A stretch of 64,000 bases of DNA from Lucifuga dentata (GCA_014773175.1 VXCM01000731.1:62001-126000), one strand, 5' to 3'; counted from the first letter of the stretch, positions 39,001 through 51,600 are shown. The notes: a model not told the origin generated them from the sequence alone. A program made the numbers and translations.

Positions 39001-42000
39001 CCAGATGACTTCCCATCCGCCACCGGCAGTGCAGGCAAAGGCCTGCGGGATAGTGACTCTTGGGAAGGCAGACGGGGACGACTGTGAGCCTGCAAGAGGA
39101 GCGTACTTTCCTCAAGAGACCGCTGGACCAATGACAAAAGGCCTTCGGAAGGAGGGGCGCCGCCGACGGCTGATAACGCTGGCAAAAGGTCTGATAGGCG
39201 AGCCCAGGCCTGCTGCAGAGGCGGCGGAGGATCACCGGAATGACTGGCTTTCCAGGTGGACAGGATTTCAGCCAGCGAGGTGGCCAGGTCACGCGACGAT
39301 AGCACAGTGGGTGAGCACGAGGCCGCGCTCAGCACTGAGTGGACGAGGCTGGAAAGTGAGGCCCACCACTTCACGTCACCGGAGCCATTACTGGAAACCG
39401 AGAGGCGTTGAGTAGAGGTGGAAGAGGACGAGGAGGAGTGGGGCAGGATGTCAGCAGTCAGAGCGGGCATGTCGTAAATGCCACAATCGGGCTCAGAAGA
39501 GTCCTGAGGATGATCTCCACCGTTAGCTTGTTTCTCAGGGCCTAAGTAGACCTGTCCTACCTGAACAGCATCATCAGGTAGGCTGGTGGCGGGCTCCCCT
39601 GGGCCCAACGGTATACCTGGGAGTGTGGGAACGCTGTAGACATCATCATCGACTTCATCAGCCACGGACGCTGAGCCACTCTGCTGGACATCTGACACGG
39701 TCAAAGTGATGCTGGGGATGTCGTAGACCTGAAAATGAAGCAAAGACAGAGCGGAGTGAAATAAAGAAAACAGGAAAAGCAGAGAGTCTTGCTTAATGCT
39801 TTGAAAATGCTTGTGCATTGTACCTAATGACTGCATATAACAAAATCTATGAATGTGAAAGAGACTACTCATTGTACTATTGCGAAACCAGATGATTTAA
39901 AAGTTCAGATTTCCATTAAACCTGATATGCAAATGCTGACTGGGCGATCACACGAAAACCCACTCGTACATGCGAGAGTTATTGAAGATTCAAATGACAA
40001 AAAACCACCGGAGAGATGGGCAGAGACACGTTTGCCCTCGTTAACATCAAAGCGCACAAGCAGCAAGTCTCCAGTCCAAATAAAGAAACTGCGGACAAGA
40101 GAAAAAAAGAAAAAAGGGGAAAAAAAAAAAAAAAAATCAAACAGCTGGGAGACAGACATTCCAGTAACATTAAGAGGAGGCCACTGGTGGGTGGGTATGG
40201 CCTTGGCATGGCCCTGACAGATGGGTGTGCCTGGGAGAAAATAGCAGCAGCACTGGGACTGGATAGACAGGCTCCCACAGCAGACATAAACAGGTGTGGC
40301 CTCGCCTCAGAGGGGGGGAAGGGGCAGGGAGACGAACCCATGGTGGAACAAAACGGTGACATTTCTTGGTGCGCCGCTTCACTTGTACAGACATGAATTC
40401 AATGCAACACTTTCCCAGGTACTTTTTGTTGGAAAATTACTGTGGATTACTGTGTCACTAAGAGACAATATGCACACGCTGTAGAAAATGATGTTTAAGA
40501 TTATGTTTAAAGTGTACTTCTCACGGGCAATGTACTTCGAGTACCTGGTCTGTACTGATTTTTCAGTTTGAAGGAAATAGAACATGGGCGAGATGAATCT
40601 AAAATAGTTCGACTCTGGAAATCAGACATTAACGGTCTATCGGTGACTCAGAAAACAATACAAAATGAGTTGTCTTTACCTCTGCCTCAGCATCAGCTTG
40701 CGGTGGGATGGCACGAGGGGTGTTGTATATGCCATCATCTTCACCAAGAGCGGATGGGGCTACACGCTGCCACCTCCCACTTGGAGGGGTGTCATACACC
40801 TAGCAAGAAATAAAAAAAAAACAAAAAAAAAAAAAAAAAAANAAAAAAAAAAAAAAAAAAACACAAAAATTGGGCATCTTTAATCTTATGTTACAGTCCA
40901 AAAGAGCTCATGCAAACTTTAAAATTTCACATTTGCATCGCTAATGCAGGAGTGTAAATGCAACTCTGATGTCAAGATATGTTTAAAAATGTATGGCTTA
41001 AAAAAAAAAAAAGAAAGNAAAAAAAAAAAAAAAAGATTCCTACTCCTTCAGGATGCATATTACAAGTACATTTTAGAATGTGGCCTTGGTTGAGCAAATT
41101 TTAAACTGTCTACCCTATATTTACAAGTACATTAACAAAAATCAGGGATTTTATGAATATTATTCTCTAATTAAACTCCAAAGAACAGAAGACATTTTGG
41201 CATCACCTAACAATTACATTTATGCATAATCCTGTTATACGGTGACATATATGGGCTCACAATATCAAGGTTGTCCAGGTGGAATAACTGTTAGATGTCA
41301 GATTTGACAGATTTGAAGCAGCCAGAACTTACCTGGTCATCTACAGGATCTGAGTAATCCTGATTTTGTCTTTTTTTGTTGTCCCCATTGCTGCTCTTCT
41401 CCAAGCCATCGCTGGTCCTCTCCTCCTTACTCTGAGGATTTCCTCTCTGCCTGGTCTCGTCTTGCTGCAGGCTCGCAGGTTTCGGGTGAGCGGTGGCTCT
41501 GGGGACGCTCTGAGACGCGGCTGACGATGGGGTTGCCTGCGGTGCATCTTTCCTGGTGACTCCCCTCACTGGAGGTGCTGGTGGAGGAGGTTTCCGGGCG
41601 AAATTGGGTGATCCCGGAACCCTGACCTGCCCGGCTCTGACCAGCAAAGGGGAACCCCGCTGACACGCCAGGCCTGGTTTCCCCCTGGCAACAGCAGCAT
41701 TGGGTGAAACTCCCTTAAGCTGAGGCCTGGGAGATGCTTGAACCTGCAAAGGAGACACTGTGGCTGAAGTCCTGTGGAGGCTGGCTACCACAGCATTGGG
41801 TGTTTGGTACACCCCAGGGGTGTCCAGGGTCACTTTAGACAGGGGGACAATGGGTGTTCCGTTAACTATGGATGGGCCATTAGAGCAGACAGCAGTGGCC
41901 ACGACTCCTCCTGTTGGAGATTGGTAAACATCCTCGCCTGCCAGTGGCGTACCTCTAGGCACCAGATAACAGTCATCTGAATGTCCTGTTGTCGGGACTA

Positions 42001-43405
42001 AGTAGGTCGTATCTTCTGGGTCATCTGCCGCCTTTGGTGCTCCACTGGGAGAGAGATACACGGACTCTGAGGCAATGACAGCCCCAGGCTGCCTGGCATG
42101 TTCAGCTGCTGACGGGATGATGGGAGCTACGGGAGTCTGATATAGCGTCCCCGTCATCTCTGTGCCTCGTCCTCTCAAAGAGGGTGAGCGCGGACGCCCC
42201 GTCAGCCCAATATCCCAGTCGGGTCTGGGCCGAGTGCCAGAACTGGAATGAGAACGTGGGCGTCTACCCTCAACTCTAAGCAGCTCCCCCGGCCTTGAGG
42301 CAGATCCAGCTCCTGGGTTCTGGTAGAGCCCCTCGCCCACAGCTGGCGGGGAGCGGTACACCCCATCTATGTCCTCTGCACTAACAGCTGTCCGAGCCAG
42401 CGGAGGACCAGGGGACAGATAGACAGAATCCTCACCGGGGTCACGGCGAGGGTCCAATTCTGGGGGAGGAGCAGTCTGGAGGAGACGGAGGCGGTTGGCA
42501 GGGGCAATACCCTGTCTGCCGTGCAAGGAGCAGAGCCACCACCCGGGACTGCCGCTCTGCTCCTGTTCAAGAACCATCAGGATGTCCCCCTTCCGGAAGG
42601 CCAGCTCCTCCGGGCTCTCTGCTGAGTTATCATACAGTGCCTTTGCCAGTACCGTCTGAAAAGGAGGGGGAGGCAAGGGCAGAATTTAGAGACATGAACG
42701 TTACATTACATTTCTTCACACACACACAAGCACACACGCAATAGTAGTTTAACAGACAACCTAACTTCACACAAGCTACTGTCTCACATCTGCGTAGCAC
42801 AAACAACTGAGTACATTGTTGTGGCAAGGCCAATTCATTAGTATGAAATGCTTAATTGTTCAGGTCTATTGAAAGGAGAGTGAATAGGAGAGAAAAAGGA
42901 AGATCTCTTGAAAATGACTGTGTAAATGAGAGAGGCGTGGACGTGAATAGAATGCAAAATGCCAGAAAGCTATCATCACCACTAACTTAAAATTCACAGC
43001 CGTGTCAGTGATCATGGAGTGAAGAGGAAGAGGATCAATGATCAAATGGACAAGAGGGCTTGATGGTAATGAGGGAGGAAAGCAGAAGTGGGAGGGGGAG
43101 GGGTGGGGACACATCTGTCCCTTGCTGTTCAGGGTTTAATTGCCAACCCAAAGCTAAAGAGTCAGGTCCGCTTTCATTTTCAAACCACCCCCCCTGGGGA
43201 CAACTAGGCTCCACTGAGCCATGTGGGGCCCACTTAAATCAGAAATAGAGGCACTTGGGATGAAGGCACAAATAATATATACTGACATCATGCTTTACAG
43301 CTACCAAAACGTGCATCTTCAGAGTTAGAAGTTAATTTTAATTTTAAAAAAAAAATCTCAGAATGAAACCAAGAAAACAAAGAAAGTACTCACCGAGACA
43401 GACAT
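36038..43405 (-). CDS. efs: Embryonal Fyn-associated substrate (EFS/Sin), Cas-family docking protein, 6 coding exons
   Basis: This is a scaffold phosphorylated by Src-family kinases that recruits SH2 and SH3 proteins in adhesion and lymphocyte signalling. Exons (5' to 3'): 43405-43394, 42655-41333, 40799-40680, 39728-38778, 36737-36480 and 36223-36038. Phases close to about 949 residues, against 561 in human EFS. The SH3 domain covers residues about 5-66 (ALYDNSAESPEELAFRKGD, GWWLCSLHGRQGIAPANRL). It is followed by a substrate region with fifteen YxxP motifs (for example VYLSP, VYQTP, VYDTP, IYDMP). A serine/leucine-rich helical segment comes next (about residues 600-720), then LSRRPLPALP and ERPLPPTP, the EFS-type SH3-binding sites, and a YVKLQ site. 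The C-terminal FAT-like four-helix domain (about 815-949) includes SLVFIGDTLSRL-type sequence (HKLVFIGDTLSRL) and KGAAQNYPS. The first exon encodes only MSVS. A family MITE sits in intron 4. The EFS assignment over BCAR1 or NEDD9 rests on the RRPLPALP region and on synteny. Confidence 0.9.
37048..37600. mobile_element. TTAA-flanked MITE, copy F (full length, about 553 bp)
   Basis: It starts AGGACAATAC and ends GGTATGGTCC, with TTAA on both sides (37044-37047 and 37601-37604). The first roughly 90 bases are the inverted complement of the last roughly 90 with few mismatches. It is inserted in the EFS intron between exons 38778 and 36737. Confidence 0.88.
38072..38203. repeat. Single-N duplication artefact in an EFS intron
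   Basis: Two identical 66-base copies lie on either side of the N at 38138. No exon is affected. Confidence 0.88.
38361..38390. repeat. (GT)n microsatellite in an EFS intron
   Basis: A short GT/TG array between the exons ending at 38778 and beginning at 36737. Confidence 0.8.
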
Positions 43406-44695
43406 TGTTGCCAAGTTAACTGCTGTGTCAGATAAAAAAAATTCTCCACACAAATTCCCATAAGAATCCGCTCAGTCAGGGCCATCCATGGAGTTTAGCT
43501 GCTTCTCTCGTGGATGTTTTGAAGTGTATCAGTGCCGAGGCACAGCTGGCTCTGGGTAGGACACATCTCCAAAGTCAAACGCCTCGTCGTCTCCGCCCTC
43601 CTGGGGAAAACCTACAGATTCAGCTTCAGATTTAGATTTATTTGTCATATGTATGTTAACACAGGGTCAACAGTACAATGAAATGTGTTTCACGAGAGAA
43701 ACGGGTCAGCTCAGCAGTAAAAAGGAACAAAATAATAAGAGCACTTCTACAAAAGATAAAAAAAAGGGTTGAGAATAAGAAAAACGATAACAGAAAAATG
43801 ATAATACCAGATAAGTATTAAAACAAAATATAACACTGTACTGTGCAAATGGCAAAAAGAAAAATACACGAAGAAAAATATATAATACTATATACACAAT
43901 CCACGCAGACAAACTTTTCATGTCATGACTCATTTACAAGACCGCAAACGATTTTACTAATGTTAGCTAACCTCTAAAGATTTTTTTTTCCAGCCTCTAA
44001 AGTTTGGACGCACATGCGAAATGGAACGTAGCCAGGTAGCGGCAGCACCTGACGATCCTTTCCACGCCCAGTAATACAAATGCAGCCCGTTCAATGAAAG
44101 CTAAACCGTTACTTATCGTTGATTTAATACGTGGCATGCACTCGTCATTAAACCGATCACACGCAGCTAACTGTGCAACTGCTGCGTGTTTAAAGGATAA
44201 GTTAGCTTAACAGTACAGCTAAAGACAGCTAACTTGGGCTATCATGGCCTACTAGCTTCCTAAGTAACGTAACGCTGGCTAAAGCTAAATGCTAGTTATA
44301 GTCGCCGTCACCGCTGCACTCCACTAACGCTAACGTACCGTTCACAACAACAATGGCACCGCCGGGTAAAACAGCAAAAGGAAATGCGTTGTTTCCCCAA
44401 CTGACGCACCCAAAATTAAAGAATGATGGCTTAATATATACCCCGTCTCTCTCTTATCGTCGATGCACTTGCAGCATTAGTGTGTAAAATCAATTCTTTC
44501 AGGCGTGAAAATCTGTGGTCATCGACGTTCAATCATCATCGGCGATGACAACAAAATTATCTCCGCCTCCTCAGATGTGTGCCTGTTGCACTAATTTCAC
44601 ATCATAGAATAGGTAGTAATGGTGGGACTTAAACCAATCCAACATCTGTGAAATCGCGGAGCAAGCGGTGACGTAGAATACGGGCTACGTGATTG
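43406..44695. other. EFS 5' flank
   Basis: This stretch is upstream of the EFS initiator exon. It probably holds the promoter and any non-coding first exon, but I cannot place a transcription start. I see no second gene. Confidence 0.4.
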
Positions 44696-45085
44696 GGCCA
44701 TTACCACGTGATGCTTGTCGGACCAACCAACTATAATCGTAATTGCAATGTAGATGAAACAATAGAACATGTAATGATAGAATGTCCACAGTATACAGAG
44801 GAGAGAAGGGAGATGATGAACAGTCTAAAAGAGAGAAAGGTAAAATTTAATCTGAAAGATATGTTACAACAAAGTTCAGGGGCGTTATGTTATTCTTTTT
44901 TGTTTCATTATTTAAGGAGAACAGAGTTAAGTATTAGAATATGAGATTATTATTGTTGTGTTTTTGGTTTTTTTTTTTGTTAAAGAAATAATTGAATCCA
45001 GATCCACACTCCTCACCATTTGGTGGCGGTAATGCACCAATTTGTTGTTTGCCAACCGCCATAAAATTTTAAAGAAGAAGAAGAA
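44696..45085 (+). mobile_element. 5'-truncated non-LTR retrotransposon (LINE) 3' end
   Basis: A short open frame (44693-44944) carries the C-terminal Cys-His knuckle typical of non-LTR reverse transcriptases (CNVDETIEHVMIECPQY) and ends YLRRTELSIRI. It is followed by a tail containing TGGTGGCGGTAATGCACC and TTTGCCAACCGCCATAAAAT, and closes with a (GAA)n tract. This tail is familiar from fish LINE elements, as recalled. Only the last roughly 390 bases of the element remain. It is a dead fragment, not a gene. It lies between EFS and DHRS4, which are head-to-head. Confidence 0.8.
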
Positions 45086-45754
45086 CTATTAATCGTAAAT
45101 TCGAAAACTCAGCAGGAAAATACAGAAACGCGAAGAAGGTGTGCCTACATCACTCGATAAGCAATCTTTTCGATTGCCCTAAACGGATAACATGAATTCT
45201 TTGAGGGACTGCGTTGTCTCAAACGAATCAATCAACAAGCAAGTTCTTGAGATTTGTTTGATTCAGACATTTATTTTGAAGACGGAAGTCCTTACCCGGA
45301 AAATACTGACTGGCTGACGCACAAAACGTCGTTTGTCAAAGGTCTGGAGTTTAAAAGTCTTCAAGTTGTCAACTTATCTTGTAATTTTTTTTTTCTCTCA
45401 GAGCATTTCCAGTTTTGCACGAACTGCAGTGAGAGGTAATTACGATGATTCAATTACACAGTGTAGCTTAAATTCATTAAATGTTGTTAGAGTCCGATTC
45501 TGCTTTTCTAACATCATGCTTCAGATCATGCATAGTGTTGTTGCTTGGGTTCCAGTCATTTTAAGCATATAATCCTACCATAGTCCAGGAACTGTATTTT
45601 ATTTGAAGTGTTTAATAGTAAAGTAATTCATTGTCTTCACTTGATTCATCCAGTCTTCAGCCAGTGCAACATTGCTGCCAGTGCCCAGATGACCTCTGCC
45701 CCAGTTCACTATGTTTACATAAAACCTGTTGCAATCATTCTCTGATCATAGGTT

Positions 45755-47791
45755 ATGTTAAGGAGTGTGTTCAGGTGCCATTTGACCTACCCTGTCTCTG
45801 GCCAGAGGAGTATGTCTCAAAGCAGCCTTGCTGGAAAGGTTGCCATAGTCACAGCCTCTACAGATGGGTAAGAATCACATTAATTTATTAATTCATTGTC
45901 TATACTGACCTAAAGGCCACAGAGTAGCAACCACAAAAAAAAAAAAAAANAAAAAAAAAAAAAAGATAAAACTTTAACTAGTAGAGGAGTGGATTATGAT
46001 TAAGCATTATCCGTGGTAAATTTTGTTGATGCATCAAGTCTCAAAAATAGCAGCTCACATAGGCTTGATCTCATATCATGATTTGGATTCCTCAGAATTG
46101 GTCTGGCTGCAGCTGAGGCTCTTGGCCAGAGAGGAGCCCATGTGGTGGTGAGCAGCCGGCGGCAGGCCAATGTGGACAAAGCTGTGAAGCTGCTGCAGAG
46201 TCAGAACATACAAGTCACTGGGACCACCTGTAATGTTGGCAAGGGTGAAGACAGAGAAAAACTGGTTCAAGTGGTGAGTTCAGGGGGATTTGTTGATGTC
46301 TGAGAAGCCCTCCAAGACCTTTAAGGGGTCAGAAAGAGTTCTTGTAAAAAAGAAAGATACTCCCTATTCATGAGTAAAACTCATTCAGCCTAATCTAGAT
46401 ATAATGTATTTAGTAGAAAGCAGCATCAGTTTACAGTCATTATTTTTTACTTTTTGTGGTTTATCACTCAACAGTTTCAGTTTCGGTTGGCTTGATGTGT
46501 AAACAGTGACACATTTTGACTCATTCTGTTTTGGGAACAGACTGTGGAGCAGTGTGGGGGCATTGATATTCTGGTTTCCAATGCTGCAGTCAACCCTTTC
46601 TTTGGAAACATCATGGACTCCACAGAGACTGTCTGGAACAAGGTACACACGAGTCCCTGTGTCTTATTTATAAAGCAAATTCAAACCAAAGCTGTGATTT
46701 CTGAAAAGTAAAAAAAATAAAATAAAAAAAAAATAAAAATAAAAAAAAATAAAAGGAAAATGTGATGAATGAAAACAAGCATGTATCTTCCTCCCTGAAC
46801 TGATTTAACATGTAAGTAAGACCATTCTAATATGGAAAACGTGTGTACCTCTACATTTCTCTCCAGATCCTGGATGTAAATGTGAAATCAGCCTTCCTCA
46901 TGACCAAGCTGGTAGTGCCTCATATGGCGAAAAGAGGGTAAGTCAAAAAAATTAATGTTGAATATTTTAAAAGATCAGTATTTTGAAAACATAGACATTG
47001 TATTTTTAATAGCAATGCTACTTTTTTTTAAATGATGGATCAGTATTTTTTTTTTTCAGAGGGGGAAATGTAGTGTTTGTATCATCAGTGGCTGGGTACC
47101 AACCAATGCAGGTTAGTGAGGATCACCAAAGAAAATCAATTTAACTTAAACTTTAAATGATAGGAATTATTTATTTGGGTCTAACAGCAACTTATAGATT
47201 CATTCAGTGCCGTTTGGTCTTTTACACTATTTGGGTCTGTAACATGTTAATGGTCTGTGTTTCTGCAGTCTTTGGGTCCTTACAGTGTGAGTAAGACAGC
47301 CTTGCTGGGTCTGACCCGGGTACTGGCTCCTGAGCTGGCTCAAAGTAACATTAGAGTCAACTGTGTGGCCCCTGGAATGATCAAAACCCACTTCAGCTCT
47401 GCGGTGAGGTCTCTCTCTCTCACACACACACACAAACACAAACATACTATCCTCACACTCAAGTGCTGTAATTACAAATTATGAATGCTGTATTCTTTAT
47501 AACATGTTCGTTTGTGTCTCAGTTATGGCAAAATGAGGATATTCTCGAGGAGTTCAAAAAGCAGCTCAGCATTAAAAGGTTTGATTTTTCACAATTAAAT
47601 TCACTCATTTGGTTCGATTCACAAATAGTTAAAAAGTTCATGTGAACAATTCAGGAAATTTTCACAAATATCACAGAGCTGGAGAGCCAAAGGAAATCGG
47701 TGGCGTCATTGCATTCTTGTGCTCCGAGGAAGCTTCCTACATCACAGGAGAGACCATCACAGTAACTGGAGGGATTGGCTGTCGGCTCTGA
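45755..47791 (+). CDS. dhrs4: Dehydrogenase/reductase SDR family member 4 (DHRS4), 8 coding exons
   Basis: DHRS4 is a short-chain dehydrogenase that reduces carbonyls, including retinal and aromatic ketones, with NADPH. It is usually a peroxisomal tetramer. Exons: 45755-45867, 46096-46273, 46541-46642, 46867-46937, 47060-47111, 47269-47403, 47523-47578 and 47677-47791. Phases close to 273 residues, the family length. Visible motifs: Rossmann cofactor loop TASTDGIG (about residues 34-41), dimer-region SNAAVN, catalytic serine in VSSVAGY, and the catalytic pair YSVSK. The C terminus is GGIGCRL, so the last three residues are CRL, a variant of the SRL peroxisomal signal in human DHRS4. I chose the upstream ATG ([12 protein letters not shown]) because an in-frame TAG precedes it and it gives an arginine-containing N-terminal extension like the mammalian one. 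An internal start MSQSSLAGK is possible. Confidence 0.95.
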
Positions 47792-48682
47792 ACCTCCAGT
47801 GGAAACCAAGCAGTATCATTTGCACTCAATTGTGTGCAAATGAATGTTTTGATGACATTTTGTGATTACTACTTTGATTGGTCTTCAGGTGAGGAAATCA
47901 ATGGCAGCAGATTTCACCATTAAATATTAAAAACCATGAAACGTCTCTCAGTTGCTCAGCAGTTTCACCCAGAGTAAATGGAGTCCAGCTGGAATAGTTT
48001 TATTCAGTAACAGTCCACCTCACCACCCATCATTAAGGCCTGAGGTCAAAGGTCAGGGTCAGCTACAGTACAGTAAGAATTCATTATCTTGCTCAAGAAC
48101 ACTTTGGCATACCTATGAAGACTGTTATATGAAATATTAGATGAAACACTAGAGTGAGGAGGAACTTTTAACGATATCTGACAGAATAATCTATACAAGT
48201 GCTATTAATTGACATGATACTTTAACATGCAGAATATAATACAAAATGATTCGTTTTTCTATCAGATGAGTACAAAATAGAAATGTTAAACTATTCCTGT
48301 ACTAAATCAGCATTATGACAGTTTTTTAAATTTCAGTATTGCAATGTTATTCAATTCTAACAGAAATAAAGCAGAAATATGTGGATTTTACATATGCACA
48401 AACTTTACATTAACATTTTTAAAATAAAAGGTTTGCAAGACAGAGGACGTGAGGATCGATGGTATTGCTATTTCAGGGTTGTACTCCATTATGCTATTTA
48501 GTCAACTTAAAAACCTTCAGCTGAATCTGAAGGTTTTTAATTTAGTCAAATTAAAAACCTTCAGGTTTGGCTGAATCCCTTGATGGCTGCTGCATGCAAC
48601 ATTATCTGTTGGTAGCTGCTGGAGAAAATCAGCATCCTCATGTTTTTTTGTTTTTTTTTTCTGGCGGTAAACATCATTTGCA
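47792..48682. other. Convergent 3' regions of DHRS4 and TINF2
   Basis: This is AT-rich sequence without coding potential. ATTAAA variants near 47920 may end the DHRS4 mRNA. A perfect inverted repeat lies at 48507-48540 within the likely TINF2 3' UTR. Confidence 0.5.
48507..48540 (-). repeat. Perfect 14-bp hairpin, with a third direct copy
   Basis: TTAAAAACCTTCAG (48507-48520) and its exact complement (48527-48540) are separated by six bases. A third, direct copy lies at 48551-48564. The position is about 140-175 bases past the TINF2 stop codon, so the TINF2 transcript could fold here. Confidence 0.75.
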
Positions 48683-51600
48683 TCATCTGTTTTTGCTGTC
48701 AAGACAGAGAAAGTTCCGCCGGGTCATCGCAGGTTTCCAGTACTCCCTCAGAGTGGGCACATAGGTTCCATGCCTGGTCTTGTAGTAGCGCCTCAGAAAC
48801 AGCTGAGGGAGACAAAGTCAGTTAAAAACACTGAAGCAAAGTCCAGAAATTTACCAGGAGTGTTTGGCATGTTGAACAGATGCAAACTCAGCATGTTATA
48901 GGGTAAAATGTGACATTGCTTTTAAATCCATAAATGTTTTTCAACATTCGATCACGCCACGAAAATACGATGAAATATCAGCAACAGAATCTTCCTCAGA
49001 TTACAGTCAATACATAACTTCAGCTAAAGAAATCCAGAATCTAGATTTTACTTAAAAAAAAAAAAATTCAATCATATCCAAATGCTTTTAAGCCAGTTTC
49101 TCTTGTTCCAAATACACGTACCCTGCCTTTAAAGTTCTTCGTCGCCTCATCCTCAGAATCAGCCACATAGTCTTCACTCTCCCTCGGAGGCTCTAAACAT
49201 AAACACATTTATAGTTGACGTAAAATATCCAGCTTATTAATTGTGATCAATTTCCCAGCATGCAGTTTACTTGATTCTGTTAAATCACCTGCGTTCCTCC
49301 TTTGGGATATGCTGCTTATATCTGGTGCTACGTGATAATTTCTGTCAAATAAAGAAAATGCAATATGCTTTAAAGAATAATGAAATGGTTTCAATGGGTT
49401 GTAAAAGGTGGATGCACAGCAGCAAAGTCATGAGATAAAGCTAAGAATCCCTATAAATACCCCTTATAAAGGTCTAAAAGACTAGCAGAAAATAGATGGT
49501 TTTAAATATCCATGTATTCTGCCACATCATGATATGCAACATACATATTTAATCAATCTCACAGACAGAGAGAGAAAACTCAAAAAAAAAAAAAAAAAAA
49601 AAACAGAACAGAATGAAATCAATTGTATTTATTGGAAAAGTGTCAGTTTAAATTGTTCTGGAGTACACTGAGATTCCTGAAACTGAAGTGGAGACGGACA
49701 TTAGCCATGTCAATCAAAGCACATTGAGAAAATTTTTTTAAAAAGTAGTGCTAATTTACAATACTACTCCTTATCCCTGTAAATTAGCAGTTAATAGAGC
49801 AAGTGCCATACATTTATTCGGCTTCATGAGCGAGCCTTTTGATTTGAATATATTGAAGCCTCAGGACTACAAATGCGAATACATGATTCATTTGATACCG
49901 TGAATATTTCTGTGTCTCTTACTCTTTATCGTTCAAGCCAGGAAACTCTAACTCAAGCTTCCCGGCTTGGTAACTCGTGGCCTTGCATGCAGGAGCCTTG
50001 ACCGGTGATGTCGTCCTCTGATTGGGACGCTGGACATGTGGGGGGTTTATTTCGACTCTGTTGATAATAACTCTGGGCTGGTTCTGGAGGCAAGAGGCAA
50101 AAAGGGAGCAGAGGAGGGGATCTTCAGGTATTTTCAGCGTTTTGACACCCAGCTGGGTCATATGGGCCGCTAGGACCGCTACGTCAGGCTCCTCGTTTCC
50201 TCCGGTTTTTGGTGCGTCTTCCTCGCTCTCATTTGTTCTCGGTTCACTCGCACTCCTGCTTGTCCTCTTTCTCTGAGATCTGATCTGGACTTCTTCCTCC
50301 TCCTCCTCCTCGGATTCACTTTCGAATCGGTTGGCTAACTTGCGTTTCGTTCCGTTGCGTTTTGAGGTGCCTCTCTCCTCTTCCTTTGCCTCCAAGTTCC
50401 TGTTTGTTCCATCTTTTGAGCTTTCTGGCTCGTCATCTCTCGGGGCCATTTTATTAGCTGAGACCACGACTGGCATATTGTGATTGGATATCCGTTTGAT
50501 AACAGGTGAAGTACATGCTGCCTTGTCTCTTGCTTGGCAGCCCTTCGTCTCTGGCACTGGACTAGATACGATGGAGCAACCCACAGAAGAGTTTCCTGCT
50601 TGTTGATCTGAAGCTACCCTTCCGGAAGGTGGGAGAGAAAGCGAGGCTAGGATGGAGTCTCCCATACTTGGAGGGAGGGATGCTGTGAAATTGAAACGAA
50701 TAAAGAGGGAGGTAATTTCAACAGTTAACGCGGACCTAAGCGTTACTATCCTCTGCGCAAAAAAAGCAACGAGTTACCTGCTGACTCCAAATGACCCAGA
50801 CAGGTTTGGTGCTGAAGCAGAATCTTTAGGAGCTGAGGCTGCGTGGCTGCACGTGCACACTCCTCCAAGATGGGAGGCGCAGTACTGATCCACAACACAG
50901 TCTGCAACAAAATGATTCATATATCAAGTCAGATCAATTTTTGCAGCAACCATCTTAGATTATTATTACAGATGTCTTTTTTTTTTTTTTTTTTNTTTTT
51001 TTTTTTTTTTTTGGACTGAAGTTTGTAAACTTACAACTGTGTTTTACTAAAGGAATACATGTGTTGTTTCTGCTGTGAACCCAGAGGGACTGCTCTCAAA
51101 AGAGCCGACTACCTGAGCGAGGCTGGGGACTGGAAGCAGCTGGTCCAGACGGATCAAAAACTCCCACAGCAGCTTCTCCAATTCCTGGTCAAATTTTGGA
51201 CTGTAATCCACAGGAAACTCCTCCTGTAAGAAATGAGAAGAAAACAGTGGATCATTACATCCCTGAGAATGCCGACTGGGATATGATCAAAAAAAACAAA
51301 AAAAAACAAAAGAGAAAGCAAAATGGTTAGCGACTCTTTGCAACTGACACATTTATGTTTGCATGTTTTCTTGATATCCATCCATTCTCAGAAACCATCT
51401 TTTGGAGTGTTCTCCCTCCAGAGATGCTGTGGGTCGGCTTGTGAAAATTATAAGTGTGTGTCTGTTAATATTTGAGTTTATGGAAAAGAGGAACTGACCT
51501 TGAAGAACTGCTCTCTCTCTGCAGGATCCTTCAGCAGTGTCTGAACCAGCATGTGAAAACTGTCCACCGTTTTCAGAATTTTGATGTCTTTCTTCTGAAA

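Noticed and set aside
44693..44944. Short Cys-His frame as a host gene
   Set aside because: The motif and the following tail identify it as a retrotransposon remnant.
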